A stretch of DNA of 15,353 nucleotides from a bacterium (Candidatus Howlettbacteria) CG_4_10_14_0_8_um_filter_40_9. Its GTDB lineage: Bacteria; Patescibacteriota; CPR2; UBA1875; GCA-2785325. The notes under the pieces are model-generated. The model worked only from the letters and a program-made list of their open reading frames with translations. It was not told the origin of the DNA and searched no databases. Position numbers and translations under genes: made by a program. The stretch covers positions 1 through 15,353 of the forward strand of contig PFMH01000098.1 of NCBI GenBank assembly GCA_002785325.1, read 5' to 3'. Of this stretch, positions 6,191 through 13,274 are shown one piece after another (positions within the stretch are counted from its first letter, which is position 1; each line of letters starts with the position of its first letter).

Positions 6191-7189
6191 TTACGCTATG
6201 CTTGCCACGCTCATTATAAGGATGAGGAAGAGTAGCATGCTCAAGGCAACAGCGCTTCCAAAGTGAACTCTGTGCGGTTTAAGCTTGTGTATACCGAGTC
6301 TTCTGAGCATAGAATAATCAAACATAACTAAGAAGAGAACTATTCCCCAAAGAGCGAGATACGGAGCTTTTTGAGGCATTGTCGCATTCTTGATTCTAAA
6401 TAACGGTATATTTAGCTTATTGTTATTTGGAATAGTTTCCTTGAGCTCTGCTTTCTTTATTATTTCAGGAGATGCGGGTGTTTGGATAGGAGCCACCGGT
6501 GTTGGTGTGAGTTCGGGTACTGGCGTCTCTACCGGTGCCGTGTTGGCAACAGGAGGGTTAACGACTGGCGGTACGGCTGGAACTGGTTGCGTGACAGAAA
6601 CAGGCGCTGGCGCTTGAGCTATAGCTCTCTGTGACCCGAAAAGCTGGACTATTATAGTTGTTTGTTTTCCATCCAATTCTCCCGTGCCAACGGCTACGCC
6701 TATATCCTTGTGTTTATTATCTAAAAGGTTTGCTCTGTGTGTCGAACTTCCCATCCAAGCGTTAAAAACGCTGTTTGCATCATAAAAACCTTTTGCCAGA
6801 TTTTCCCCGGCGTATTTGTAGTCATATCCTTGGCTGTCTATAAAATACCATGCTTCCGTTCCTGTTGGACTTACGTGGTCCCAATAATTTTTCTGAAACA
6901 TATCAGTAAGTTTTGCATAGGCTGCTTTTTCTAGCGCAGTATTGCCCGAGACGACTCCTAGACCGCTTGCAGTCCTTGACTGGTTAGTCAGGTCGACAAT
7001 GTTTTTTGCGAGTTGTGCATCATTTACATTTGCTGGGCCGGTATAATAAGCCAATCCAAAAGCGAACTGAGACAATATAAGCCCCAATGAATATATTGAA
7101 AGCATCCTGTGCCTAAAAGCATGCGGTCTGTAATCGTTATGAGGATGCGGTATAAACGCATGTACCAGTTTGTGCAAAACCTTCTTCAT
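6191..7189 (-). CDS. CAP-domain (SCP/PR-1 like) membrane-anchored surface protein
   Basis: The 332-aa protein starts with a short basic segment holding IPHPHNDYRPHAFRH, then a membrane helix (about 29-50). A CAP domain spans about 60-187, with the family landmarks NQSRTASGLG, H105 in WDHVSP, E129 in AGENLA and H151 in STHRANLL. These His/Glu residues form the conserved CAP cavity. A Pro/Val/Thr-rich linker (190-245) follows, and then two further helices (275-292 and 308-330). CAP proteins are extracytoplasmic; roles range from binding to proteolysis, and none can be fixed here. The layout, with a loop domain held by helices at both ends, is familiar to me from CPR genomes. The start at 7189 has TGTCATAAT 9 nt upstream and no Shine-Dalgarno. 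Confidence 0.85.
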   Translation of the reverse strand: MKKVLHKLVHAFIPHPHNDYRPHAFRHRMLSIYSLGLILSQFAFGLAYYTGPANVNDAQLAKNIVDLTNQSRTASGLGVVSGNTALEKAAYAKLTDMFQKNYWDHVSPTGTEAWYFIDSQGYDYKYAGENLAKGFYDANSVFNAWMGSSTHRANLLDNKHKDIGVAVGTGELDGKQTTIIVQLFGSQRAIAQAPAPVSVTQPVPAVPPVVNPPVANTAPVETPVPELTPTPVAPIQTPASPEIIKKAELKETIPNNNKLNIPLFRIKNATMPQKAPYLALWGIVLFLVMFDYSMLRRLGIHKLKPHRVHFGSAVALSMLLFLILIMSVASIA

Positions 7190-7198
7190 ATTTATTTG

Positions 7199-7207
7199 AT
7201 TATGACA
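7199..7207 (-). promoter_or_regulatory. Extended -10 of the CAP-domain gene
   Basis: TGTCATAAT on the minus strand ends 9 nt before the ATG at 7189, giving a leaderless or almost leaderless mRNA. Confidence 0.45.
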
Positions 7208-7264
7208 TAATCATTTTAATAATGCAACTGTTTTTACATTTTATTATGAAATCGCTATTTGATT

Positions 7265-8656
7265 TTATCTAAGCTGATTTAGGAACATCTCCCCTACCTT
7301 ATAAACTGGGCCGGCGCCTATGGTGATTACGATGTCGCTGCTCTTTACATTCTCTTTCAAAAAGTCGGTGACTTCTTCAAATGTCGCAAGATACACGGCT
7401 TGATTTTGTATCTTATTTATCTCCTTAACTAATATTTCACTGCTTACTCCTGCTATATCTTTCTTTGAATCTCTGACCGCATAGATGTCGGGGATAATAA
7501 CAGTGTCAGCTTCAGTAAAAGAATGGGCAAAATCCTCGAGTAAAAACTTTGTTCGCGAATACTGATGGGGCTGGAAAATGCACCACACTTTTCTTGATCT
7601 GTCGGGGTAGATGCTTCGCAGTCCCTCAAGAGTTGCTTTTACTTCGGTAGGATGGTGGCCATAGTCATCTATAACCATGATATTGTTTTTATTTCCTTTG
7701 ACCTGAAAACGACGGTTTACTCCTTCAAATTCACCTAAAACTTCCCTTGTAACGCCGAGTTTTATCTCTAGCTTTGATGCCAAGGCGATGGCCGCCAAAG
7801 CATTTAGTATGTTATGTGCTCCTGGGATCTTTAAGGAAAAATCTCCGATCTTTTGTTCTCTTTTATAAACTGAAAAATAAGTGATCCCTTCTTTTACGGT
7901 GATATTCTTTGCTTTCCAGATAGCGTTCTCGTCGGAAATCCCGAAGGTTATTACCTCGCCTTCAAAATTCTCTATCACTTTTGAGATATTGAAATCGTCA
8001 GCTGAAACTATTAGGAAACCGTCTTTATCTGCTTGTGAGACAAATTTTTTAAATGTATCGACGATATCGCTTAGATTTTTGTAGGTGTCCAAGTGATCCG
8101 CTTCTACATTTGTGATGATGGCAGCGTAAGGATGGAGATCAAGGAAAGACCTTTCGTATTCGCAGGCTTCGGCAATGAAATATTCTCCTTTTCCGTGCTT
8201 TGCATTTACACCGGCATTTTTCACTTCTCCGCCGACTACTATCGTGGGGTCGAGCCCCGCACTCTCCAATATCATAGAAATCATAGTTGCGGTAGTCGTT
8301 TTACCGTGTGTTCCTGCTACCGCTATCCCCCTTTTTTTTGCCATCAGAGCGCCCAAAAGTTCTGATCTTCGATAAATCGGGATCTTTTTCTTCTTTGCTT
8401 CATCGACTTCGGGATTCCCCTTTATAGCAGCGCTTACGATGATTGCCTCTGCCTCTCCGATATTTTTAGCGTCATGCCCGAGATGGACTTTGGCGCCGAG
8501 CTTCTCTAGGTCTTTTGTGATACCATTTTGGACAATATCAGAGCCCGAAACTTGTTTCCCCTCTTTGAGCAGTATCTTAGCAATTCCGCTCATCCCGATC
8601 CCGCCGATACCTATAAAGAAGAAGTTTTTATGGTCAAGTATTTGTTTATCTTTCAT
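7265..8656 (-). CDS. murC: UDP-N-acetylmuramate--L-alanine ligase
   Basis: The 463-aa protein has full family length. The N-terminal UDP-binding fold has GIGGIGMSGIA (16-26). The ATP loop of Mur ligases is GTHGKTTT (115-122). The central domain has EACEYERSFL and NVEADHLD, and the C-terminal domain has DDYGHHPTEV. MurC adds L-Ala to UDP-MurNAc in the cytoplasm, the first step of peptide-stem synthesis. Neighbours on the same strand are unrelated membrane genes, and no other mur or fts gene is adjacent, so this is not a classic dcw cluster. TGTTAAAAT lies 6 nt before the ATG at 8656 with no Shine-Dalgarno, so it probably has its own leaderless promoter just past the upstream terminator. Confidence 0.97.
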   Translation of the reverse strand: MKDKQILDHKNFFFIGIGGIGMSGIAKILLKEGKQVSGSDIVQNGITKDLEKLGAKVHLGHDAKNIGEAEAIIVSAAIKGNPEVDEAKKKKIPIYRRSELLGALMAKKRGIAVAGTHGKTTTATMISMILESAGLDPTIVVGGEVKNAGVNAKHGKGEYFIAEACEYERSFLDLHPYAAIITNVEADHLDTYKNLSDIVDTFKKFVSQADKDGFLIVSADDFNISKVIENFEGEVITFGISDENAIWKAKNITVKEGITYFSVYKREQKIGDFSLKIPGAHNILNALAAIALASKLEIKLGVTREVLGEFEGVNRRFQVKGNKNNIMVIDDYGHHPTEVKATLEGLRSIYPDRSRKVWCIFQPHQYSRTKFLLEDFAHSFTEADTVIIPDIYAVRDSKKDIAGVSSEILVKEINKIQNQAVYLATFEEVTDFLKENVKSSDIVITIGAGPVYKVGEMFLNQLR

Positions 8657-8662
8657 GGAGAC

Positions 8663-8671
8663 ATTTTAACA
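8663..8671 (-). promoter_or_regulatory. Extended -10 of murC, leaderless layout
   Basis: TGTTAAAAT on minus (TAAAAT at 8663-8668) ends 6 nt before the murC ATG. It directly follows the terminator stem, so termination and re-initiation are packed into about 40 bp. Confidence 0.5.
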
Positions 8672-8672
8672 C

Positions 8673-8700
8673 AAAAGCGCAATCTTTTTGCGCTTTTTTT
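8673..8700. terminator. Bidirectional-looking terminator between murC and the membrane-protein pair
   Basis: AAAAGCGCAA (8673-8682) pairs with TTGCGCTTTT (8688-8697) across a 5-nt loop, and the plus strand continues in T to 8700. Read on minus, the stem ends in TTTT followed by GTGTT. It likely ends the transcript of the gene that stops at 8723. Confidence 0.65.
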
Positions 8701-8722
8701 ACATCTGATTAACTAGTTTTTT

Positions 8723-9175
8723 TTATTTCTTTTTACGGCAATTGCCAGTTGTAAAACAAACAATGCTCACAAATATTGTAACAAGAACGGCAAAAAACCA
8801 GAATTCATAATTTAAAAACGGCTTGCTATCAAACTTCATCTTCTCTATTCCCCACTTGTGCCATTCTTCACCTATGAAGAAAAAGATACCGAAAATGACC
8901 GAAGCTTTTGTAAAACCTGCAAGAAGTGATTCGTTCGTATCTTTGGTTTTCGTGAAGGCAGTCAATATAAATGTCGCGATCAAGGAAACTATAAGAGTAA
9001 ATGCTACTCTGCCGTAGAAACCCATAGATACGGCATCTTTTATAGGACTGATACTCCATTTGTGCAGTACCGGATAATATGCAGGAAGATTGACACCTGT
9101 TATCCCTACAAAGACATAGATAAACGTGGCTATTGTAATGAAATATGAGATAAATTTTAGTGTTTGATCTTTCAT
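8723..9175 (-). CDS. Four-helix membrane protein, unknown function
   Basis: The 150-aa protein has hydrophobic stretches at about 8-28, 54-75, 88-102 and 122-143. Loop motifs that look conserved include NLPAYYPVLHKW (H38), SISPIKDAVSMGFYGR and GEEWHKWGIEK (H106). It ends in CFTTGNCRKKK. Its start lies 46 bp after the stop of another four-helix protein of almost equal length (9222-9680), so the two may be co-expressed partners. The His and acidic residues at helix ends could bind a metal or heme, but no known motif proves it. There is no clear Shine-Dalgarno before the ATG. I do not recognise the family. Confidence 0.75.
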   Translation of the reverse strand: MKDQTLKFISYFITIATFIYVFVGITGVNLPAYYPVLHKWSISPIKDAVSMGFYGRVAFTLIVSLIATFILTAFTKTKDTNESLLAGFTKASVIFGIFFFIGEEWHKWGIEKMKFDSKPFLNYEFWFFAVLVTIFVSIVCFTTGNCRKKK

Positions 9176-9221
9176 ATATTTGCTGTTAGCTATTGGTCAT
9201 TTGCTATTTAGATTAAACAAT

Positions 9222-9680
9222 CTACATTCTATTTAAAACGGTAAGCACAAATCCGGCGATAAACTTGATTACAAATACTAGCGTTACTGTTGAAACCAAA
9301 AAAGTGAAGAGTTTCTTTCTGTTGTCCTCGGACTTATCGTTCGTGCTTCCTGCCAGCACTATAACTGCAATGGCTGCAAACAGAGCTATCGCTCCGATGT
9401 GTTCCTTTACTTCAAAGATGCCGGTAGCCCATGGGCGGACTTTGTCAAAATCTGCCGCTCTGACTTTTACTCTGAAAACAGGATAAATAAGAAGCCCGAG
9501 AACAAAAGTTACAATATAGCCCCATGCACCGAGAATAGATGCTTTGACGCCAGTTTTCCAGTCTTTATTACTAGCTAAGACGATATAAGAAAAAGCGGCC
9601 AGCAAAGCTATCAAGCTCACTATGGCCGTTACCAAGTGTATTCCTAAAAGTATTGATGAGATGTTTTCTAAAAATAACAT
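9222..9680 (-). CDS. Four-helix membrane protein, partner of the downstream gene, unknown function
   Basis: The 152-aa protein has predicted helices at about 10-36, 48-69, 92-111 and 124-149. H15 lies in the first helix (LLGIHLVTAIVSL) and H94 at the start of the third (FEVKEHIGAIAL). The loop between helices 2 and 3 is basic (RVKVRAADFDKVRPW). Two buried His in a four-helix membrane protein is the kind of pattern seen in small heme-binding membrane proteins, but here that is only a hypothesis. Upstream AT-rich sequence contains several TATA-like boxes and no Shine-Dalgarno. It ends with TAG, 46 bp before the 150-aa membrane gene. Confidence 0.75.
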   Translation of the reverse strand: MLFLENISSILLGIHLVTAIVSLIALLAAFSYIVLASNKDWKTGVKASILGAWGYIVTFVLGLLIYPVFRVKVRAADFDKVRPWATGIFEVKEHIGAIALFAAIAVIVLAGSTNDKSEDNRKKLFTFLVSTVTLVFVIKFIAGFVLTVLNRM

Positions 9681-9751
9681 ATTAAGTTCTTATGTATATA
9701 TAATAGTGGTTAGCAATCGATCGTGTCAACTATTTTTGTAATAAATATTTA

Positions 9752-9760
9752 TGCTACAAT
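9752..9760 (+). promoter_or_regulatory. Extended -10 for the plus-strand hydrolase transcript
   Basis: TGCTACAAT ends 8 nt before the ATG at 9769, the leaderless spacing seen at other genes here. The -35 region is T-rich and not convincing. Confidence 0.55.
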
Positions 9761-9768
9761 AAATACGT

Positions 9769-9855
9769 ATGACAAAATATATTCTAAATTCGGGCGGAGT
9801 CGGCGCTTTTCCCGATAAAGCCAAAAAATATTATAAAGGAATATTGGAAGGGTAA
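9769..9855 (+). pseudogene. 28-codon fragment or leader ORF resembling the start of a peptidase S51-like protein
   Basis: The frame reads MTKYILNSGGVGAFPDKAKK and stops after ILEG. From memory, the opening MTKYIL(N/H)xGG is typical of the N-terminus of S51-peptidase-like (type 1 glutamine amidotransferase-like) proteins of about 200 aa common in CPR genomes. Only the first strand and helix are present; a TAA then stops it 5 nt before the hydrolase ATG. It has a good leaderless promoter, so it is probably translated. It may be a remnant joined to the hydrolase by a deletion, or may now serve as a leader that couples translation. Confidence 0.5.
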
Positions 9856-9860
9856 TATCA

Positions 9861-10490
9861 ATGAAAGAACAAATAAAACATCAATCTATCTTTATCCGCG
9901 GCGGTGAAGCTTTCGATAATAAGGAGGAGTTTTATTCATACATAAAGAATAGACCTTTTGATCCTTATTATAACCCAAGAAGATGGACTGACTGGCTCGA
10001 ATGGAGTCTTTCAGAAAAATTTGATTCATTTACTCCTATGATGCCAAACAAACAGTGGGCAGACTATGAGGGTTGGAAGATTTGGTTTGAAAGATACTTG
10101 CCTTATATAAATCATAATAAAAAATCTAAACTCATTATGATAGGGCATTCTCTTGGAACTATATTTTTAGCGAAATACTTATCAGAGAATAAATTTCCAA
10201 AAAAAATCCACCAGATGCATTGGGTCTGCTCAGTTTTTGAAAATAAAGGGTTGGTTGATGAAAAAATTACAACTTTTGAGTTTGACGTTCATAAATTAAA
10301 AAATATAGAATCACAAGTAGACAAAATATTTTTTTACCATTCGAAGGATGATCACTTAGTCCCTTTTTCTCACTCAAAAAAATTTATGAAATATATGCCC
10401 AAAGCTCATCTTTTTAGTTTTAAAGACAGAGGGCATTTCAATCAACCGGCTTTTATGGAGATATTGCAGGTAATTCAAGAGAATCTTTAA
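9861..10490 (+). CDS. Alpha/beta hydrolase (serine hydrolase)
   Basis: The 209-aa protein carries the nucleophile elbow GHSLG (95-99, S97) in KLIMIGHSLGTIFLAKYL. The acid motif SKDDHLVP (D163 or, more likely, D164) and GHFNQP with H192 complete the catalytic triad. Size and layout (FIRGG near residue 12 in place of the usual HG oxyanion region, late acid and His) resemble the RBBP9/YdeN type of small hydrolases. The substrate is unknown, and there is no signal peptide, so it should act in the cytoplasm. The start is ATG at 9861, 5 nt after the stop of the 28-codon ORF; GGAAGGG lies about 8 nt upstream, overlapping that ORF, which suggests coupling. By eye it is more AT-rich than murC or purF. 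No clear terminator follows. Confidence 0.85.
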   Translation: MKEQIKHQSIFIRGGEAFDNKEEFYSYIKNRPFDPYYNPRRWTDWLEWSLSEKFDSFTPMMPNKQWADYEGWKIWFERYLPYINHNKKSKLIMIGHSLGTIFLAKYLSENKFPKKIHQMHWVCSVFENKGLVDEKITTFEFDVHKLKNIESQVDKIFFYHSKDDHLVPFSHSKKFMKYMPKAHLFSFKDRGHFNQPAFMEILQVIQENL

Positions 10491-10560
10491 TGTAATACTC
10501 CCTATTAAGAGGGTATCCATGCGGTATTTAGTATAAATAAGTAAAACGTGGTTTTAATAT

Positions 10561-10634
10561 TGGTTCGGAGGGAGGGATTCGAACCCCCGTTCTTAGGACC
10601 AGAACCTAATGTCCTACCACTAGACGACCTCCGA
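10561..10634 (-). tRNA. tRNA-Gln (anticodon CTG)
   Basis: The 74-nt cloverleaf has acceptor TCGGAGG/CCTCCGA and D arm GTCT-AGTGGTA-GGAC. The anticodon arm is TTAGG-TTCTGGT-CCTAA with anticodon CTG, and the T arm is GGGGG-TTCGAAT-CCCTC (one mismatch in this reading). CCA is encoded. A damaged copy of its 5' half lies directly upstream (10659-10723). Confidence 0.95.
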
Positions 10635-10658
10635 TCAAGATTTCGGCGGATAAACGCC

Positions 10659-10723
10659 ACCTGATGTCCTACTCGCCTCGACTCGCGTGACTTATCGACG
10701 CGAGACGGGCCGCTAGACGACCT
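10659..10723 (-). pseudogene. tRNA-Gln-like 5' fragment interrupted by a 38-nt palindromic insert
   Basis: Read on minus, AGGTCGTCTAGCGG (10710-10723) and TAGGACATCAGGT (10659-10671) match the D-arm and anticodon 5' strand of the adjacent tRNA-Gln with one difference each. Between them, exactly in the D loop, are 38 extra nt (10672-10709). Their core is a 7-bp perfect hairpin, CTCGCGT/ACGCGAG, around a 9-nt loop. After the second part the match to tRNA-Gln stops, and a GGCG-TTTATC-CGCC hairpin (10645-10658) leads to the real tRNA-Gln. No complete cloverleaf forms, so it is not a working tRNA. Confidence 0.6.
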
Positions 10724-10867
10724 GGGAATACGATTGGTTAAAACAAAACCGCTAACCTTTGTTAGCACCTACATATTAGCAAATAAGAGGCAGATTTACA
10801 AACGAAACTTTTTAAAGGACATCCCTATTTATAACAAAAAACTCTTATATTTTTCTTCGGATTTATT

Positions 10868-10873
10868 TAGAAT
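10868..10873 (+). promoter_or_regulatory. -10 box of the serine hydrolase gene, leaderless layout
   Basis: TAGAAT ends 7 nt before the ATG at 10881; a second overlapping TAGAAT lies at 10873-10878. No Shine-Dalgarno is present. The rest of 10724-10867 shows no gene I can support. Confidence 0.4.
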
Positions 10874-10880
10874 AGAATCT

Positions 10881-11870
10881 ATGGCTTATAGAAGAACTAT
10901 CAAAAATTACAGTAGTTATAAACGAAAATCGCGACTTTGGGTCCCAATAATATTTATTGTTATATTCCTAGCGGTTATTTTTTTCCCAAAGCCAAGTCAG
11001 GACACAGATTCTGTTTCGAGTGAATCAACACAAATAGTAGAAATAAATAAGACATCCCTCTTAACAATTATTAAAGAAAAAATCTTAGGAACAGAAAGCA
11101 AAGATGAAACTGAGCTTTTAGGTGAGATAAATGAATATCTGGAAACAACGCCCGGGACTTATGGTCTATATGTTCATGAACTTGGAACAGATAAAAGTTT
11201 CGGTATAAATGAAGAGATGTCTTTTCCGGCGGCGAGTACTGTGAAGATACCGCTTCTTATGTCGCTCTATAAAGATATCTATGAAGGGAAGGTATCTAAA
11301 GACACTGTTATGACCTATACGATAAACGACGAGGAAACAGGAACTGGGAGTATCCAGTATACTTCTTTCGGAACAAGATGGACGGTTTCTGAAATTGCCA
11401 AAAGAATGATGAAGCAGAGCGACAATGTGGCAAAAAATATGATTTTCCGTTTGGTAGGATATAGAAGAGCACAAGAATACATCACGGGGCTCGGTGTGAA
11501 AGGCGTGGATATGTCTCTAGAAAATAAGACTACGTCAAAAGACTCAGGAACACTCCTGAAACTTATCTATGAAAATAAAACGGTAGATAAAGAACTTTCC
11601 GACGAAATGTTAGAGCTTATGGTAAAAACGGATTTTGAAAAAAGATTGCCCAGATATCTGGAAGGAGTGAAAGTATCTCACAAGATCGGAACTTGGGCCG
11701 GAGCTATAAGCGATACTGGGATAGTATTTCTAGAAGGCAGACCATATACGATATCCGTGTACAGCGAAGGGATACAGAGTGTGGATGAAGCTGAAAAAGT
11801 TATCGGAACGATATCAAAAAAGGTTTACGACTATGAGAAGTCGAAGAAAAAAGGAAAGTTCGGTTTTTAG
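10881..11870 (+). CDS. Beta-lactamase-fold serine hydrolase (class A-like), membrane anchored
   Basis: The 329-aa protein has a basic N-terminus, one membrane helix (about 19-35), a Ser/Thr-rich linker and a class A beta-lactamase-like domain from about residue 80. Motifs are SxxK as STVK (S119, K122), SDN (180-182) and KIG (268-270) in SHKIGTWAGAISDTG. The omega-loop glutamate that deacylates penicillins (E166, in an ExxLN setting) is not recognisable; the region reads VDMSLENKTTSKDSG. A DD-peptidase or other wall-related hydrolase is therefore more likely than true resistance. The frame is open upstream to a TTG at 10734. I choose ATG 10881 because MAYRRTIKNY gives a normal anchor and a -10 box lies just before it. 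Its TAG stop overlaps the end of purF on the other strand by 4 bp. Confidence 0.85.
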   Translation: MAYRRTIKNYSSYKRKSRLWVPIIFIVIFLAVIFFPKPSQDTDSVSSESTQIVEINKTSLLTIIKEKILGTESKDETELLGEINEYLETTPGTYGLYVHELGTDKSFGINEEMSFPAASTVKIPLLMSLYKDIYEGKVSKDTVMTYTINDEETGTGSIQYTSFGTRWTVSEIAKRMMKQSDNVAKNMIFRLVGYRRAQEYITGLGVKGVDMSLENKTTSKDSGTLLKLIYENKTVDKELSDEMLELMVKTDFEKRLPRYLEGVKVSHKIGTWAGAISDTGIVFLEGRPYTISVYSEGIQSVDEAEKVIGTISKKVYDYEKSKKKGKFGF

Positions 11871-13261
11871 AGGACCGCTTTTTCCAATACAAACTTCCCC
11901 TTTTCATCTTTGAGTTCGAATGGATATTCGCCGTTAAAACAAGCAAGACAGAAGTCTTCTTTTGGAAGACGGGTTGACTTCACAAGTCCGGAAAGAGATA
12001 AATATCCAAGTGAATCCGCCCCAACGTGCTTTCTGATCTTCTCTACAGACATCTTATTTGCTATAAGTTCATCTTCAGTAGCGGTATCAAGACCTAAGAA
12101 ACAAGGATTCAGCATCGGCGGACAAGTGATCCTGACATGAACTTCTTTTGCCCCTTTTTCTTTCAAAAGTCCAACAATTTTTTTGGTGGTATTCCCTCTG
12201 ACTATAGAGTCATCTACAAGAACTACATTTTTTCCGGTGATTACAGACCTCAAAGCATTTAGCTTCAGCTTTATCCCTCTTTTTCTTAGTCTTTGATCCG
12301 GATTTATAAATGTTCGACCGATATATCTGTTTTTTATTAAACCTTCTCTATATGGTATCCCGCTTTCTATCGAATATCCGATGGCTGATGGGATTCCTGA
12401 CTCAGGGACCCCAATCACCAAATCTGCCTTTACCGGGTATTCTTGGGCTAAATATCTGCCTAGGTTTTCTCTCACAGTATAGACTGACTGTTTGTTGATA
12501 AGGCTGTCAGGACGAGCAAAATAAATATATTCAAATATGCAAAAAGATTTTTTTGTGCTCGGAAAGTAATGCGACCCAACTCCATTTTTTGTAATTGTTA
12601 TGATCTCTCCCGGTTCTATATCTCTCAAACGTTTTGCACCTATCGTACCAAAAGCGCAGGTTTCAGAAGCCACGGCATATCCACCATTTAGTTTAGCTAG
12701 CGAGAGAGGTCTTACGCCATGCGGGTCGCGGAAAGCGTAGAGGGCATCCTTAGTAATCAAAGTTATAGAATAAGCTCCCTCGAGTTTTTCCATCGCCGAA
12801 AGTATTTTTTGCTCAAACGTTCTCCCTTCGGATCGAGTTATCATTTTCGCTATAATCTCGCTGTCTGTGGTTGTCTCAAACTCAAAACTGTCTTTGAGAT
12901 CATTTTTTAATTCGGAAGTATTTGTGAGATTACCATTATGAGCGATAGTAAAAGGTCCTAGTTCGCATTCCTGATACATTGGCGAGGCATTTTGGTCATG
13001 GTTTGATCCGGTAGTCGAATATCTCACATGCCCTATAGCAAAGTCTCCTTTTAGGGTTTCGAGACCCGGTTCGTCGAACACTTGTGAAACTAGTCCCAGC
13101 CCTTTTAGAAGATGGATTTGGTTATTATCGGAAGTTGCGATGCCGGCACTCTCCTGCCCTCTGTGTTGCAGTGAATAGAGTGCAAAGTAGGTAATCCTCG
13201 CCGTATCTTCCCCTGGAGCGTAAACGCCAAAAACTCCGCATTCCTCATGTAATTTATCCAT
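11867..13261 (-). CDS. purF: Amidophosphoribosyltransferase, Fe-S type
   Basis: The 464-aa protein is complete. After a 7-residue propeptide, C8 in EECGVFG should become the N-terminal nucleophile of the class II glutaminase domain (LQHRGQESAG, HVRYSTTG, AHNGNLTN). The phosphoribosyltransferase domain has the PRPP loop VVLVDDSIVRGNTT (346-359). Cysteines at 241 (FCIFEYIYFARPDS), 387 (NPCFLG), 438 and 441 (CLAC) match the four [4Fe-4S] ligands of the Bacillus-type enzyme. It makes 5-phosphoribosylamine from PRPP and glutamine, the first committed purine step. It lies downstream of purN and purD on the same strand, separated from purD by a 147-bp repeat-rich gap. No Shine-Dalgarno precedes the ATG. 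Its product feeds PurD, which is broken in this sequence. Confidence 0.97.
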   Translation of the reverse strand: MDKLHEECGVFGVYAPGEDTARITYFALYSLQHRGQESAGIATSDNNQIHLLKGLGLVSQVFDEPGLETLKGDFAIGHVRYSTTGSNHDQNASPMYQECELGPFTIAHNGNLTNTSELKNDLKDSFEFETTTDSEIIAKMITRSEGRTFEQKILSAMEKLEGAYSITLITKDALYAFRDPHGVRPLSLAKLNGGYAVASETCAFGTIGAKRLRDIEPGEIITITKNGVGSHYFPSTKKSFCIFEYIYFARPDSLINKQSVYTVRENLGRYLAQEYPVKADLVIGVPESGIPSAIGYSIESGIPYREGLIKNRYIGRTFINPDQRLRKRGIKLKLNALRSVITGKNVVLVDDSIVRGNTTKKIVGLLKEKGAKEVHVRITCPPMLNPCFLGLDTATEDELIANKMSVEKIRKHVGADSLGYLSLSGLVKSTRLPKEDFCLACFNGEYPFELKDEKGKFVLEKAVL

Positions 13262-13274
13262 AGAAATATGTTTA

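Noticed and set aside
10672..10709. Self-splicing intron in a tRNA
   Set aside because: Thirty-eight nucleotides is too short for a group I intron, and the flanking tRNA sequence is incomplete on the 3' side.
10505..10768. 87-aa open frame on minus across tRNA-Gln and the tRNA-like fragment
   Set aside because: It covers a full tRNA gene and hairpins; the translation is Arg/Ser-rich without family features.
10734..10880. N-terminal extension of the serine hydrolase from a TTG start
   Set aside because: The extra 49 residues show no signal peptide or domain, while ATG 10881 gives a normal basic N-terminus plus anchor and has a -10 box in place.
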